Notes: generated by a model not told the origin, from the sequence alone. Positions 11,401 through 23,495 are shown, counted from the first letter of the stretch. The stretch: DNA of 64,000 nt from Gymnopilus junonius (GCA_015501075.1 JADNYJ010000092.1:1-64000), one strand, 5' to 3'. Numbers and translations: made by a program.

Positions 11401-11906
11401 GAGCTTGGGCTCGGAGTTGAAGGGGTGCTTTCCGGTTAGACGAACGAGGCGTGGGTCTCGTGGGATCCATGCGTCCGGAGTACCGCTAGCAGACGTGATG
11501 AGGAGAGGTAAGAAGTCAGTGAAGATGTTTGGGGTCACTCAATTAAGAAACGGAACGTACATATCTAAGGCATCGACTTCTGCGTATGCTCTCTCGTTTG
11601 GTATCTCTGGAATATGAAGATGAGAAGGAATTCGGGGAGGAATAAGTGATTGTACGCCATATTTAGGGTCTTTCTGTGCCAGGGAAGGCGGGAAGAAGGG
11701 GATGGGTAGATGTACATCACTCAGTGCTTTACTTTGAGCATCTTCCTCCTGTAGTTCGGGTTCGATTGATGAGGGAGAGGTTGATATGGATGCCGACAAA
11801 TCATCTGAGGAGGACGAGGGAGAAGATGGAGTGTCGAAGACTGGAAGGACTAGTTAGAAATAAGCTTCATACTGAACGTTATTTGTTACCTACCAGTACG
11901 TTGCAT
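8416..11906 (-). CDS. Assimilatory NAD(P)H nitrate reductase, with nine one-base frame losses
   Basis: This cytosolic enzyme reduces nitrate to nitrite. Start ATG at 11904-11906 (MQRT), a first intron, then GTPDAWIPRDPRLVRLTGKH. The molybdopterin domain includes VCAGNRRKEQN with the conserved Mo-binding Cys and GGRSVKWLTRIE. The dimerisation part has YIIRALNVNSAIA and FCWCFWSYEMPVE. A cytochrome b5 domain follows (HPGG at about 9542, AGEDATEDF, AIHS), then the FAD domain (QRAYTP) and NAD(P)H domain (CGGTGIAP). The end is spliced in from 8416-8468 (SKIGWDESTQVVLF, stop). Introns keep GT-AG ends. The first exons and the 3' 1.1 kb are clean, but between 9538 and 11132 nine single bases are missing relative to the conserved frame. 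Either this is a recent pseudogene or the assembly consensus is faulty there. A transporter lies immediately upstream on the same strand. Confidence 0.9.
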
Positions 11907-12200
11907 GGAAAAGGTTCCTCGCACAGCAAATCGTGTAAATACTTATAAGTACATCAGTAGCATTCCTGGGATTTCATTGGTGCGATAGCAAAGAAGATGG
12001 CGTCAATTGCCTTATTCTTAGCCGCATATTTGGTGAGGACTCACTACGCGGAGTCGTAGATGTTAATCGTGTAAATACTGGAATTTAGTTAGCACCAAAC
12101 TCTAGCCATTCGGGAAGGGGCTCGAATACGACCGTTGTGCTGGAATGCTTAACAATTGCCTCACAAATGAAAAGGGGGTATAGGCAGCGTGTGAGACGAG
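11907..12200. promoter_or_regulatory. Nitrate reductase 5' flank with a 15-bp direct repeat
   Basis: The 294-bp gap between the reductase start and the transporter stop must hold the reductase promoter. The 15-mer AATCGTGTAAATACT occurs exactly at 11929-11943 and 12065-12079, same strand, 136 bp apart. No clear TATA box. A regulatory role is inference from position and repetition. Confidence 0.4.
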
Positions 12201-14171
12201 CTACAATTCAGGTACAGGAATGGGTATTAAAATAACGTTTACGGCCATAGAGATAACCCCCATGATCCAAAAGGCTTTCCCAACCTGAGGTACAAACCTG
12301 AAAACAAGCGCAAAGATGACACCGCCAAGATTTCCGAATGAGCCGACTATTCCAGACATAACACCCTGAGGAAGAAGAATACGTTAGAATGAATGCAATG
12401 ATCAGGATCACGGAGGGGAGTAAGAGAGATAAGACCCACATTGTTGTACGGATTGCAGTGTGGAACTAGAGAGAAATTAGCACCGTTACCGAGTTCAGAA
12501 AAGATGGCAGAGATTGAGAATACGCCCATCAGTACTGACACTATGAAAAAATGCGAGAAAGTAAGATACAATGTGAGAATGAGGGGTGAGAAAGGAAGCC
12601 TACGTTGGGCATCTGCAGAAATTTGATGTTTCTGGAGGTATAGACCTCCAGCGAGCAAGGAGACACCCATAATAAATCCAGATACAAGGGTCCAGACTTT
12701 CTTGCCCTTGGTACCGAAACGACGATACACGGCATCGCCTAAGTATCCTCCAAATGGGCGTGTGACGATGTTGAGGAAGCCGCTGGTTTATGGATAAGTA
12801 TTAAGGATGCTCAGGAGAAATTCCGACGCACAATATCGATGTATAGTACCCAGCAGTCGTCTGCGTGAATCCTCGTCGCTTTTTCTGGAACAGAGTAAAT
12901 AGGACATTAGCCATCTGGCTGTCAATTGCAAGCTCGACTCCGAAAGTGGTAAAGTATGCGAGCGCGGGGAGCCACGTCAAGGGATCCATCATCATCTTGA
13001 GAGCAGTCTTCAGCGATAGTGTTTCATTGATGGCAACGTCGACGGTGGATTGGACGAGAGCGACATCCTCTTCTCTGACTTGTTCGATGCTGACGACTGT
13101 CTTTTCATTGACCTTGCTGTGGATTTTCAAGGACTTCTCGTCGTGAGAGTACCGTACTTGGTGTCCTTGCTGAATGGAAATTGCAGTAGCAGGAAGGTTG
13201 TGTCTCTCGGACCATTTTCCAGCAGGGTGGTCCTGACCAAAGAGAAATATAAGGCCTGCAACAAATAACAGGATAGGCACGCTAAGAATAATTGGTGATT
13301 AATAAAACGCTGATGCGAGATACAGCAACTCACGGAACAACAGCGAAAGAAGCTCTCCAGGCAACATGAGGTGTCAATCCTCTTGCGGTTAGACTTTGGA
13401 AGAGAGAAGTCATGATAGCGAAAGTAGCGCCACCTCTTTTGAAAATTAGTCATTCAACTATACTGGTGGGTGAAGCCACACTGACCCCATATTACCTGCA
13501 CAAAGGAAAGGTGAACTACATATGAGCAATGACATCATTTCCAACAAAAACAGTTTAGAACTAACCCCAGCCACCAACCAGGGCATTAGCCATTCCGACG
13601 CAATTCTTATCAAAGAATGCTGAGGTCCAGGCCTGACATGGGACAAAGGTGGCCCCGAGGATCCCAATGAAGAAGCGCAGGACATAGAGCGTCTGCGCAT
13701 TGTGCGCCGTTCCTGCAAGGCCAGAAGGTATGGAACCTAAGATAAGGAGGTACGCCATAACTTTCCTCGGACCATACTTGTCTACAAGTGGACCGACCAG
13801 GATTCGCAGGACGAGGGTGGCAGCCAAGGCGGTTATATTGGAGCTCCCGACTTGATCGGTGGTGAGGTGAAGGTCGGATTTGATAGCGTCAGGAATGAGT
13901 GGAGGGAACGCGAACCATGAAAGAAATGCGACAAAGAATCCAACTGTGGAGGAAAACAGTCATGGGTCAATCATCAAATTTGAATTTGCCATCCAAAAAG
14001 AAACACACGCCAACTAAGATGGAATGCTCGAGCGTAAGGATCCCAGAGATTGAAGATGGGAATTGTATAGCTTTTGAGATTGACGGGGTTTACGATTGCA
14101 GGTTTCCAAAGGTGGGACCATTTGAAAGGAGGAACGCCGTGCGAGGTTTGCAAATCCTTGTAGTGTGTCAT
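12201..14171 (-). CDS. High-affinity nitrate transporter, NRT2/NNP family (MFS)
   Basis: This plasma-membrane proton-coupled nitrate uptake protein belongs to the nitrate/nitrite porter family. I chose the ATG at 14169-14171 (MTHYKDLQTS); a longer frame exists only with a non-ATG start. In order: a cytosolic start (FKWSHLWKPAIVNPVNLKS), FNLWDPYARAFHLSW, the MFS motif GPLVDKYGPRKVM, the first NNP signature (FVPCQAWTSAFFDKNCVG, then GNMGGG), a long central hydrophilic loop (HPAGKWSERH onward, about 90 residues), FGFLNIVTRPFGGYLGD, and the second signature (SELGNGANFSLVPHCNPYNN). The stop is at 12201-12203. I can join at least seven introns without a frame error, including a 10-base exon at 13486-13495. 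It pairs with the nitrate reductase downstream; no nitrite reductase is in the window. Confidence 0.93.
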
Positions 14172-14776
14172 CTGGCGACGGAGAAGGTGTGAGTTCGGGG
14201 TCCTATCTAGCTGCTCTGTTAAGGAATGTTCCAATGAGTATGCCGATTAGGATAAGGGTCCTTGATATGCTGGTCTTCGAAACGGTCAAGGGCCCTAAGA
14301 CTTGAAACCTGGATGTGTTGCGGACTGGATGTGATAGACTTGCTAGGGCCTGAGTTCGACTCGACAAAACAAAGGCGCCAGCCGCTAGCGCAGACAGTTT
14401 GATAAGGGCTCTTGGTGAGATGCTCGCCAGTGCCATCTAAGTAGTTGACAGTTCCCAGAGAATTTGAATTGTTGACAGAGGGAAAGAGGTTTGTAAGGGC
14501 TAAAAATAAACCACCCCGGCCCCGCCGGGAACCTTATCCGCCTGCGGTTGCTCTTTGGTTGCTCTCCACCGCCTTTCTCACTTGGCACTTTCTACTATGG
14601 TGAGGTACTCTCGGTTTCTATACTAGAACTGAGCAGTCCTAGGTAATTAAGAGAGTTCTGACTGCTACTGGCCTTTTGAGCAGCTCACTCTATAATCACA
14701 GTTCTACGGCGAGCCTTTGGGAAACAGAATTCGACTCCATCGCAATCAGCTTTTGCATTTTGGATTCTTCTTCCAT
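14172..14776. other. 5' flank of the nitrate transporter; no other gene
   Basis: GATAAG/CTTATC-type words occur (for example 14250-14255, 14401-14406, 14532-14537), which could be sites for the GATA-type nitrogen regulator known from fungi; they are short and expected by chance too. A GC palindrome, CCCCGGCCCCGCCGGG, lies at 14515-14530. The 78-codon minus frame at 14203-14436 has a hydrophobic start but no family resemblance. Confidence 0.4.
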
Positions 14777-14881
14777 TAGAGGTTATCTGCGAGGTAGCAT
14801 TCTGCGCCTTCCACTTAGCTTAGGGCAGTGGGGCTTCCACTCAACTATTTAGGAATAATCCCAACTTGCAGATAACCTCTA
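14777..14881. mobile_element. Small MITE, copy A (GAGGTTATCTGC termini, TA duplication)
   Basis: The terminus GAGGTTATCTGC at 14779-14790 matches inverted GCAGATAACCTC at 14868-14879, flanked by TA on both sides. It is about 101 bp and shares its interior with copies at 16.1 and 63.3 kb, but is the most diverged and shortest. No coding capacity. Confidence 0.8.
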
Positions 14882-16072
14882 TTATGCGTGGAATTTAGCA
14901 GGGTGGGCACCTCGGAACTGTCTGAAACATTATCAGTAGAGAACGCCTCCTTGAAATTGGTGCGTTAACAGCCTCGCCTTAATTTACCATTGCTGATAAA
15001 CATCCTGCAGTCCTTTAGCGACGTAATCTTTGACTGGATCTATCGCCTCTAAAGACGCTCTAAGACGGGAGAAATAACCTCTGACCCCATAGTTACCTAA
15101 TTTCTTGTTCTGCTAGCTTTCCCTCGATGATTGCCTTTGAACTCAAGCACACCGTGCTTAAATTCTTCGCGGCCTTCCCAATGCCCCCTTCATCACTGAG
15201 CTTGCCAATTCATGAATCAAGACAAAAGGCCAGCCCATCGTTGAAGCTTTATCCTTCCATCCCTTTCCCCTTGGTGACTTATTGTCACAGCAGTAGTCGT
15301 GAGTATTGTTCACCTTTATTACTTGTATATGGCATGCGTCTAATGGATATTCAAAGTCCAGTCAAATTTCTGCTTATCTCAGGCGAATCTTCTTTCATTT
15401 CTTATATTCTCTCCTCCCTCTTATCTCGTTCGTTCGACAACGCCTGCTGCAAGGATAGCTCCTGCTCTGCATATTTGATCTCCTCAATTTCTGCGTAGAG
15501 CTGCGTTTGCATAGTTCGTGGTCTGTGTGGTGCATCATTGTAGTGACTATGTTGCTTTGATCTCCTTCCACATGATCTCCTTCATGGCGCCTAACCCTTA
15601 TATTTATCACTGAAGGTGGCCTTTCAATACGATGTTTTAAATCTCACCATATGCGGCACACCACCTCCATCTCTGCCTGCGCTTCCATTACCCAAAAGTA
15701 TATATAGTCACTGACCCCATTTTCAGGTTCTTATGGCCCTGGTACAAGGAAATCCGCCTTGCCGGTATGAGCGCCACGCCAATTCTGATTCATGACCGAA
15801 GGAAAGAACTACTTATGTGTGTTGTATAGATAAGCTCCTTGATTTTCGATTGCTCTTATATGTTTCATCATTCTTAAAGTGGTCGATCAAGAGAGCCCGT
15901 TGATCGTATTGCAAGGAACAGTTGAAGCAATTTCGGTCATGATTTAATTCCATTCTAGAAGCGATGTCGATGATATTGTCAAGACAGAACTTACTTACAG
16001 ACGGCCTTCTGTCGGATATTAATCCATTACCACATACGAGAACGTTTGCAGTGGGTCGATCTTCTTCGGCAT
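14882..16072. other. No recognisable gene
   Basis: Open frames at 15127-15498 (plus) and 15813-16364 (minus) show no domain. The second runs through MITE copy B, so at best it is a disrupted frame. No repeat or RNA gene seen apart from the MITEs. Confidence 0.45.
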
Positions 16073-16191
16073 TAGAGGTTATCTGCAAGGTTTGACCAGA
16101 GGATTCTGCGTCTTCTGATTGGCTTGGGGCGGTGGGGCTTCGACTTATATGGGAATTCCTTAGGAATAATCCAACTTGCAGATAACCTCTA
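16073..16191. mobile_element. Small MITE, copy B
   Basis: GAGGTTATCTGCAAG at 16075-16089 and CTTGCAGATAACCTC at 16175-16189 are perfect inverted repeats flanked by TA. The 115-bp element is almost identical to copy C at 63251-63365, indicating recent movement of this family. Confidence 0.85.
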
Positions 16192-17556
16192 TTCGAAGCT
16201 TCCGGCTGCTCCAGAACCTGACAAACACCGACTGCATGTTTGACTGCGGTGTGCTTGCAACTTGTATGTTTTGATTCACCCCAAAAAGGTGCGAAAGTCA
16301 GTGCTTTCGACTTGGTGACTTGCCTTCCTTTCTTGGCCCCTGTTGTTCGGTTCCAAGGACTCACATGGTTTTATCCTGTAGTCACCTATAACCTCTTTCA
16401 CTTGCTGGATGAGGTGCGCCATATTTTACCTTCTGATGTGCGGATTGGCTATTTCGGAAGAACAAAGCCGAAGTTGATTCTTTATAGCAGCTTCCACCCA
16501 CAGATTATCTATTGTCTATTTCAGATAATGACCAAGTCACGCGCAAGAATTTGGAGTATGTCATGGAAAATAGACTTTGCGTGTCAATCGCCTCATGTCG
16601 TTGTTCTCAGCCGCTGTGCAATGGTCATTAATCGTTCCCCTTCACCTTCTACGCGTCAGCCCCTATTGTATATTGAAATAATTCTTTTTTTATATTAGTC
16701 TGACTTCGTATCTTGTCGACACGTCTTGAACAGAATAAGGCAAATAATGCCAAAATTAGTTGTAGGCCCGGATTTTCGCGGACTTTGAAATAAATAGCAC
16801 ATGACTACATTTGGCCTTCCCAAAACGCACGAGGCCTACTCTCATATGAAACTCCGAGCGGTAGGTGTTTAGTAAAAATAATACCGTGAGTGTTGTTCTT
16901 CGTAATCAGTGGAACTTTAGTACCTCCAGCAGTTGGGAGTTAACGTCAATTTATATCATAGCTCCTTGCCGAAGACATTAGATTGGCACAGACTCGGCCT
17001 CCATACATTACCTTGAAACCTCTCTGGATCTCACATTTACCTTGCATTGCCCGAGTATTTCTGAGTTTATGTACTCCAGGCCTTATTACCTAGATGTTGC
17101 CATCAAGTTCTTTCACAGACATTAATCAAGGTCATTCTGATGGGCGCCTCTGGTTGATTGGCAATTAATGAAGTGTCAACAGAATATCATAATTTTAATG
17201 GAGCTCTTCACATGAACCTTGTTTTAGACAAACAGTATCACAATGGACTTTGAACTGTACCGGAGTTATCATCCCCTGAGCTATGCTATAGCTGGTGGCT
17301 ACTAATCCTACCACGTCCAGAAAAGGTACTGGAATAAAAAAGAGGCACTCGGAAATGCTTTCTACCATGAATAAAGATATCTCCATTGGAATTCCATTTA
17401 TATAAAGTTGCGAGTCATAAAATGGACTGCCTTTCTCGAAGACATCCACCCACCAATATGCCGTTTAACACCACTACAGCCTACGTCGTTAACAACTTGG
17501 CGACCCATGGCGTACCAGGTTACATTGCTTTCATGGCATCGGAAACCAACTCCTAA
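16192..17556. other. No recognisable gene
   Basis: Short frames only (16240-16698 plus, 17195-17449 minus). The last 100 bases precede the NACHT remnant and could contain its lost 5' part, but I see no clear exon. Confidence 0.45.
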
Positions 17557-19277
17557 TTGACTTCATTTACAGAGCTCACTGGGCTAAATAGGGCTACTGC
17601 TCATGAAGCTGCCTTCAATGCTCCAAGCCATAGGGGCACTTCAAGGTGTCTTGAAGGCACTCGGATGGAGGTTCTCCAAACAATCAAAGAATCCATCGAT
17701 GAGAGTGGAAGCCGCTCTATTACTTGGATGTATGGTCTGGTGGGGTTGGGTAAATATACCATCAACCTAACTCTGGCAGACTTTTATGCCAGGCAGAAGA
17801 GACTAGCCGCTAGCTTTTTCATACCAAGGGACTATCCTGAGCTGGATAGGCTTGACTGTTTTGTCCCCACCATCACTTCTCATCTCATGAGTACAATTCC
17901 TGGATTCAGGGGTATTCTTCGGAAGACACTTCAAGATGACTCAACCCTTCTTAATCAATCATTTGGATTTCAATTCGAAAAGCTAATACTTGACCCACTC
18001 TCTCAAGTTCCACCTAGGAAGCATTCAATGGTGGTTATCCTCGACTTGCTTCACCACTGCAGGGATAAAGACTCCATCAAAGAGCTTTTGACCATGATCG
18101 GGAAGCTGTATGTGATGGCAAGTTTCCCTTCAAACTTCTCATTGGCAGTTGATCTGATGCATATCTGCAGCACATCTTCCATGAATTTGAGGAAGAAAAA
18201 TTGGCATCCATCATATGCATCAACCATTTCGCAGTTGACGATGATATCCGCAAGTTCCTATGCCACCACTTGGTAAACATCCATGGTGATCATAAACTCG
18301 GGCTTGAAAGATTGTGGCCTTCTGATGACGAACTTTCTGTACTCTCAGCCACTGCTGGAAGCCTCTTTCTCCATGCCGTCACCATCATAATCTTCATCAA
18401 TGACCCTAGCAAAAATCCCATCCAGCAACTCCAAACAGTCCTAACAGAAAAGTCTCAAAGACAGGCTCTAGTTTTCAAGGTGCTCAACAACTTCCACAAC
18501 CACATCGTTTCTTCTTTAGCATTTGACGAATGAACCCGGAATGTCTTTGCGACCATAGGTCTACTCAGGGAGCAACTGTCGCTCGATAACCTTGAGGTTC
18601 TTCTTCAGATTCCAAAAGGTGAGAGCCAAAGGATATTATCTGCTTGCAGCCTATCATGCACATTCACATCCCCACCACATGAAATCATCCACCAGCAGGC
18701 ACTTGGTTCACACCCCGCTCTGGCAATTCCTCACCAACAAAAAGTGTTCCAGCAGTTTGCCATCGATGCTGCATGGCATCATAGCCAAATAGCAATCAAG
18801 TGCATCGACCTGATGGCAAAAGAATCGGCATGGTGGTCCTACTGGGAGCCAGAAAAAACCTGTTCCCAGCCCTCTTGTATGCCTGTCATCACTGGAATTA
18901 CCACCTCATCCATGGCTTGTTTGGACCTGCTCTAATAGGTTGCCTGAAGTCACTCAAATTCAAGACTTTGGTCAGATGGATTAGGATGCTTGGTCAGGTC
19001 AGCGAACTGGACAGGATCTCTTTGGCTTTGTTAGCCATACAAGATTGGCTGAAGGTAAGCTATTGACATGCTGTTGATTTAGATATTTGATGAGAATTTT
19101 GCAGGACAAGCCAGAGGCATCAGCACTTCTGGGAAGGCAATTGAAATACATTGAATTCCTTTTCAAAAATTCCAAGGCTCCAACCTTATGCCTCATGCAG
19201 GTGAAGTTGAAGGTGATGACGACGAAGTCAATAAGCTGTTACGGGAGCCACTGGTGCAAGCCTGAAGAGGTTTGACA
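17557..19277 (+). pseudogene. NACHT-domain (NLR-like, STAND NTPase) remnant
   Basis: The frame 17557-18276 has the layout of Agaricomycete NACHT proteins: a CLEGTRMEVLQTIKESIDES lead-in, then a Walker A-like GLVGLGKYT in which the usual GKS/T reads GKY, LAASFFIPRDYPELD, and a Walker B-like VVILDLLHHC in which the acidic pair after ILD is lost. Later parts continue in other frames: DDDIRKFLCHHLVNIHGDHK (from about 18235), a LWPSDDELSVLSATAGSLFL winged-helix-like segment, FAIDAAWHHSQIAIKCIDLM (about 18750-18810), and LLALQDWLK-like LLAIQDWLK near 19026-19055. No WD40, ankyrin or TPR repeats follow. Intact relatives are immune-type or heterokaryon-incompatibility receptors; this copy should not bind ATP normally and is frameshifted. 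Confidence 0.75.
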
Positions 19278-19809
19278 GTCTTTATATGCATGCCCCATTG
19301 AGTTTTGTACAATTTCCTAGAGGTCATAAGATTACCTTATTATAATTGTGGGTGGTGTTTTTATGACATACCCTTTTAGTCTGTATTAATGTTGTGTAAA
19401 TATCAATAATCAAGTAGTTAACCTTGCATCCGATATGGATTATCAGGGTTATGAAGACTGGAACTTGGCTTGATTAGGGAGGGATAGCCAACTACCTCTA
19501 GATGTGAGGAGCAAAGCTACATGCCAATATGATGCTATAAGAAGAAAAAATATCAGTCACAACCCAGCAGCACCAGATGTACTTGAACATATATGATCAC
19601 CAATCAATTACTCAAGGATGATCCACTCTCCTGACCTTCCACCCTCCTCCTGAAGCCTCCTCCCTGAAGCCAGAACTCCATTGACCTCATTTAAGAGATA
19701 CACCAGTCATTCAGCCCCTCCAATGTCAGCCATGTCAAGGGCATCAGCAGCGGCAGCTCATGGTCAGGTACTTCTTGCTGCATCAACACTAGCAACAGCA
19801 GTAGTAGCA
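19278..19809. other. Intergenic sequence up to the copia insertion site
   Basis: No supported gene. A short plus frame at 19681-19814 (Ala/Ser-rich) resumes on the other side of the copia element at 26580, showing only that the retrotransposon split a continuous stretch. Confidence 0.4.
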
Positions 19810-19814
19810 TCGAA

Positions 19815-20244
19815 TATTGAGCAGCAAGTGGTACATACAGTAAGCAACCACTGCATGCACAATGCACTCTGCATAGTATCGATATAGCTACTAGCTTACC
19901 TGGGTTGTGAGAGGCTAGTGCTAAGGTGACTACTTAGGCTACTACAGAAGTGTGAATGACTTAGATTAGGATGCTGTTTAGAGTGTCCTTATATACCTAC
20001 AGGACATGCAGTGACTAACTACATATGAGTAATGCATAAGGCAATTACTCAGCTAATTACTATGTAATTACTAATATCTACTCATAAGATGAGTAATATG
20101 CTCACTAAGTGATCACATGTTTTAGTCATATAAGATGACTGTGATACTATGTCATCACTGGATCTAGTCGCATATAGACGCGTCTGATCATGCATGTCAT
20201 GTGAGTCATGTGATGTAGTCACATGGACACTTATCATGTCAACA
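19815..20244 (-). repeat. 3' LTR of the copia element (left on the plus strand)
   Basis: In element orientation it starts TGTTGACATGATAAG and ends GCTCAATA, so the ends are TG...TA. It is the same 430-bp length as the other LTR. Confidence 0.95.
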
Positions 20245-20256
20245 CTCCCCCTCAAG
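20245..20256 (-). other. Polypurine tract of the copia element
   Basis: Read on the minus strand, CTTGAGGGGGAG directly abuts the start of the 3' LTR (TGTTGA), the expected place for plus-strand DNA priming. Confidence 0.8.
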
Positions 20257-20310
20257 TAGTGCTGCATTAGTGCACATACTTGTTCTGACATGATGTGTCA
20301 GTATTCTATT

Positions 20311-23300
20311 CTAAGGATAGAACTCTATGCCTAGAGCCTGTCTATGTTTAAGGAACAGGGTAGGGCCTAGATTCTTGGTGAACATATCGGCAACATTTTT
20401 GTCCATAGGGATGTGCTCTATTTTAATGTTCCCAAGTTCTATTTGTTCCCGGATATAGTGGTAGCATATTTCAATGTGCTTTATCCCTTTTTGGGTGATG
20501 GGATTTTGCAAGTTAAAAATAGCTCCATGACTATCTCCATATAAGGGAACATATGGGATTGACATCCCGAGTTCTTGAATAGAATCTTAAACCATGCACA
20601 ATCATGTGCACAGTCAGAGAGTGCCATGTATTCTGCCATTGTGGATGACGTTGATACTAGAGTCTGCATTTTGGAGTGCCATTTGATACTCCCGCTAGCA
20701 AGGGAAAAGAAGTATCACTGCATAGATCGACGCATGTGATCAGGCTCTGTTCTATCATCACCATATGAGGCATCACAGTAGGCATACAAGCCTTTATCAC
20801 TGTTTCCATTGAACACAAGTGCATAGTTGTGCGTACCAACAAGGTAGCACATGATGTATTTAGCACGGTTCAGATGTTCATCAGATGGGTTCGCAGCGAA
20901 CTTAGCCATCTGTGTTACAGCAAAGGCTATATCAGGTCGTGTTCCTAGCATTAAATATAGCAGGGAACTGATCACTGATTGATACTCTGACTGAAGTGAA
21001 GCTGAACTCATGCCTGTAAAGGGTTCTGGCTTATACCCGGTAGGTAATGGAGTCTGTGCCGCTTTTGCATTCGTCATTCCGAAGCATATAAGAATCTTAT
21101 TAAGGTATGGCATTTGATCGATGTAGGTCTTGCCTTTTATGTACCTGATTCTCATGTGGAGAAACTCCTGACATACACCTAGGTCTCGACATTCCCATGC
21201 AGTCATAAATAACTGCTTCTTTTGTCAGACTAATTCGGTGTTAGGACCTGTGATGATAATATCGTCAACATATGCCAACATAATGACAAGGGTCCTGTCA
21301 CTATGTCTTGTGACAAATATGCCAGCATCAGCATATAGGCATGTGAAACTGAGCTCTTTAAGGGAGTGATCAAGTTCAGACCACCATGCACGTGCAGCTT
21401 GTTTTAGCCCATAGATAGCTTTGAGCAGGCGGAGTACTTTCTTCTCTTGTCCCTTTATGGTAAAGCCATCAGGCTGTTCCATATATATCTCCTCGTCAAG
21501 TTTCCCATATAGGAAAGCTGATTTGACATCAAGGGACTCTATATGCCATTTCTCAAGTGTTGCTAAGGCTAAGATTGTGCGGACTGACTCGAACTGGACA
21601 ACCGGTGAGAAGATCTCATCATAGTCTAGGCCTTCTATTTGGGAAAATCCCTTGGCAACTAGATGGGCTTTTTCATGTCCATTGGACTTAATATCAAAAA
21701 CCCAACAATTTTTGATGGCCTTTCAGCCTGGAGGTAGGTCAGCAAGCTCATAAACTTTTCATTTACAAAGGGCCTCTAATTCTTCGAATTGAGCCTTGTG
21801 CCATTCCTGTTGTTGATCAGCAGGTAGCCATCTAAGATCTTTACTAGTCCAATTTTGGATGTTCAATGGATCTGGAAGTGCACTATCGGAAATTGCCTTA
21901 GAAAGTAAATAGGCATGCCAATGTGCTCCCCCTTCCGCTCCAATATTGGGATTGTATGGGTACTCAGCCATGTGGTCACTAGAGGCCATAGACAAATTTG
22001 GAGCAGATCCGGTTATGTCTAATCTGTGCCAGCGATCTCTATTGGTGGCTGTACCAGGAGGGTATACATTCCCTTCTTTTTGCGTACTTTTACTCTCATG
22101 AGTGCTCCTTCTTGGAGCATCACCAGCAGCTCCCCCTGATGGACCGGCACAGGGTTTCCGTGGTGCAGGTGGTGGGAGATTAGATCCCGGTCTTTGCCTA
22201 GGAGTAGAAGGCATACTTGGATGGTATCTGCTGGTGACTCAGGAGGTGGAGTCTGGGTGGCTCGTCATCATGAGGTTCCTCAGACTCACTTGACAGATTA
22301 TTTGGGGGTGGTCTATAGGACGGTTCATCACCATCATGAGAATCACTGTCCTCCACTTCCAAAACAGGTTCCTCCGGGGAGGTGCGCTTATGTATTTGGG
22401 TAAGTGGCGTACTTTAGCCTTTTGGCATTTAGGAAACAAATGTTCATCAAAAAGTGCCATGGCAGCTATGAATAGAACATTGTTGGGGCTTCACATGAAC
22501 ATCATATTAGAAGGATGTCCACGATATCCGAGGAATATCATCAACTCGGATTTGGGCAAAAGTTTATTTGCCGTGTATCCTTTGGAAGGAACACATATGC
22601 CCCACATCCTAATACCCATAGGTGTGACAAATCAGGCTTTTCTCCATTGATTAATTCAAATGGAGATTTCCAGTCAAGCGATGCATGGGAGTTCTATTGT
22701 ATAAATAGACTGCGTGTATCATGCAAAACTCCCACCAGCTGTCAGGGAGACAGGCTAATAGGTGCATAGACTGGCTTTCTCATCTAAAGTCCGATTGAAA
22801 TGTTCAGCTCGACCATTCATTTGGGGCTGATGAGGCACGCTTCTTTGGATCTCGATCCCAAGATCCTTAAGGATTTCTAAGTATTCCTTATCAATGTATT
22901 CACCACCATTGTCACTCATCCACTCTTCAACTTTGGCATTATACTTGGTTTTTACCATGGCTAAAAATTGCCTGGTAGCATCTTTCACATCACTCTTTCG
23001 TTTGAGGAGCATGACCCAAGTATTTGATGTGTGATCATCAATGAAGGAAATGAAATATTTGTATCGGTGATATGAAGTCACCGGATACTCCTTAAGGTCT
23101 GAATGGATCTGCTGGAATGGTCTGGTTGCACATTTGACATTGTCTGGGAAAGAGCATGAATGCATCTTTCCTTTTGCGCAACCTTCGCATATGCCAGCAT
23201 CCTTTGGGACTTTAATAGATGGGAAGTTTTCGGAATTAGCCTTAAACTTCTTGAACACTTGAGTGGAAGGGTGTCCGAGTCATCTATGCCATAGATCATA

Positions 23301-23495
23301 ATCTTTGGCATGTACCGATTCCATCGCGATCAAGTTCTTTCCAGAGATGATCTGCGACTTAACCCAAAACATAGTGTCATGATGAGAATGCTTCGGCAAT
23401 GCATTTAGAATGGTGCGGCTATTCTCTTTGGATATGAAATTAAGTGATCGTGAATCACCTAACACAATATTGTTTGCGCTGAGGATTTGACCCAT
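20311..23495 (-). pseudogene. Copia pol: integrase, reverse transcriptase and RNase H, interrupted
   Basis: From the 5' side: a pre-integrase DYDLWHR motif (about 23280-23300) and a Cys pair of the zinc finger (ICEGCAKGK). The integrase D,D-35-E core has Asp in IHSDLKEYP, Asp in WMSDNGGEY and Glu in NGRAEHFNRT (22755-23258). The copia linker follows (21759-22214), then reverse transcriptase with LLKAIYGLKQAARAWW and the catalytic YVDD (about 21255-21270). RNase H has YCDASYGDD and TSSTMAEYMALSDCAHDCAW, with the end (VADMFTKNL) near 20340 and a stop at 20311-20313. Most pieces share one frame, with intervening stops and shifts (for example around 20570-20715 and 22215-22755). Confidence 0.92.

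Noticed and set aside
14203..14436. 78-codon minus frame with a hydrophobic, signal-like start just upstream of the nitrate transporter
   Set aside because: It overlaps the transporter's first exon in another frame, shows no family resemblance and sits in promoter sequence; most likely chance.
15813..16364. 184-codon minus frame
   Set aside because: Its middle consists of MITE copy B and the rest has no recognisable domain; an open frame through a MITE is not evidence of a gene.
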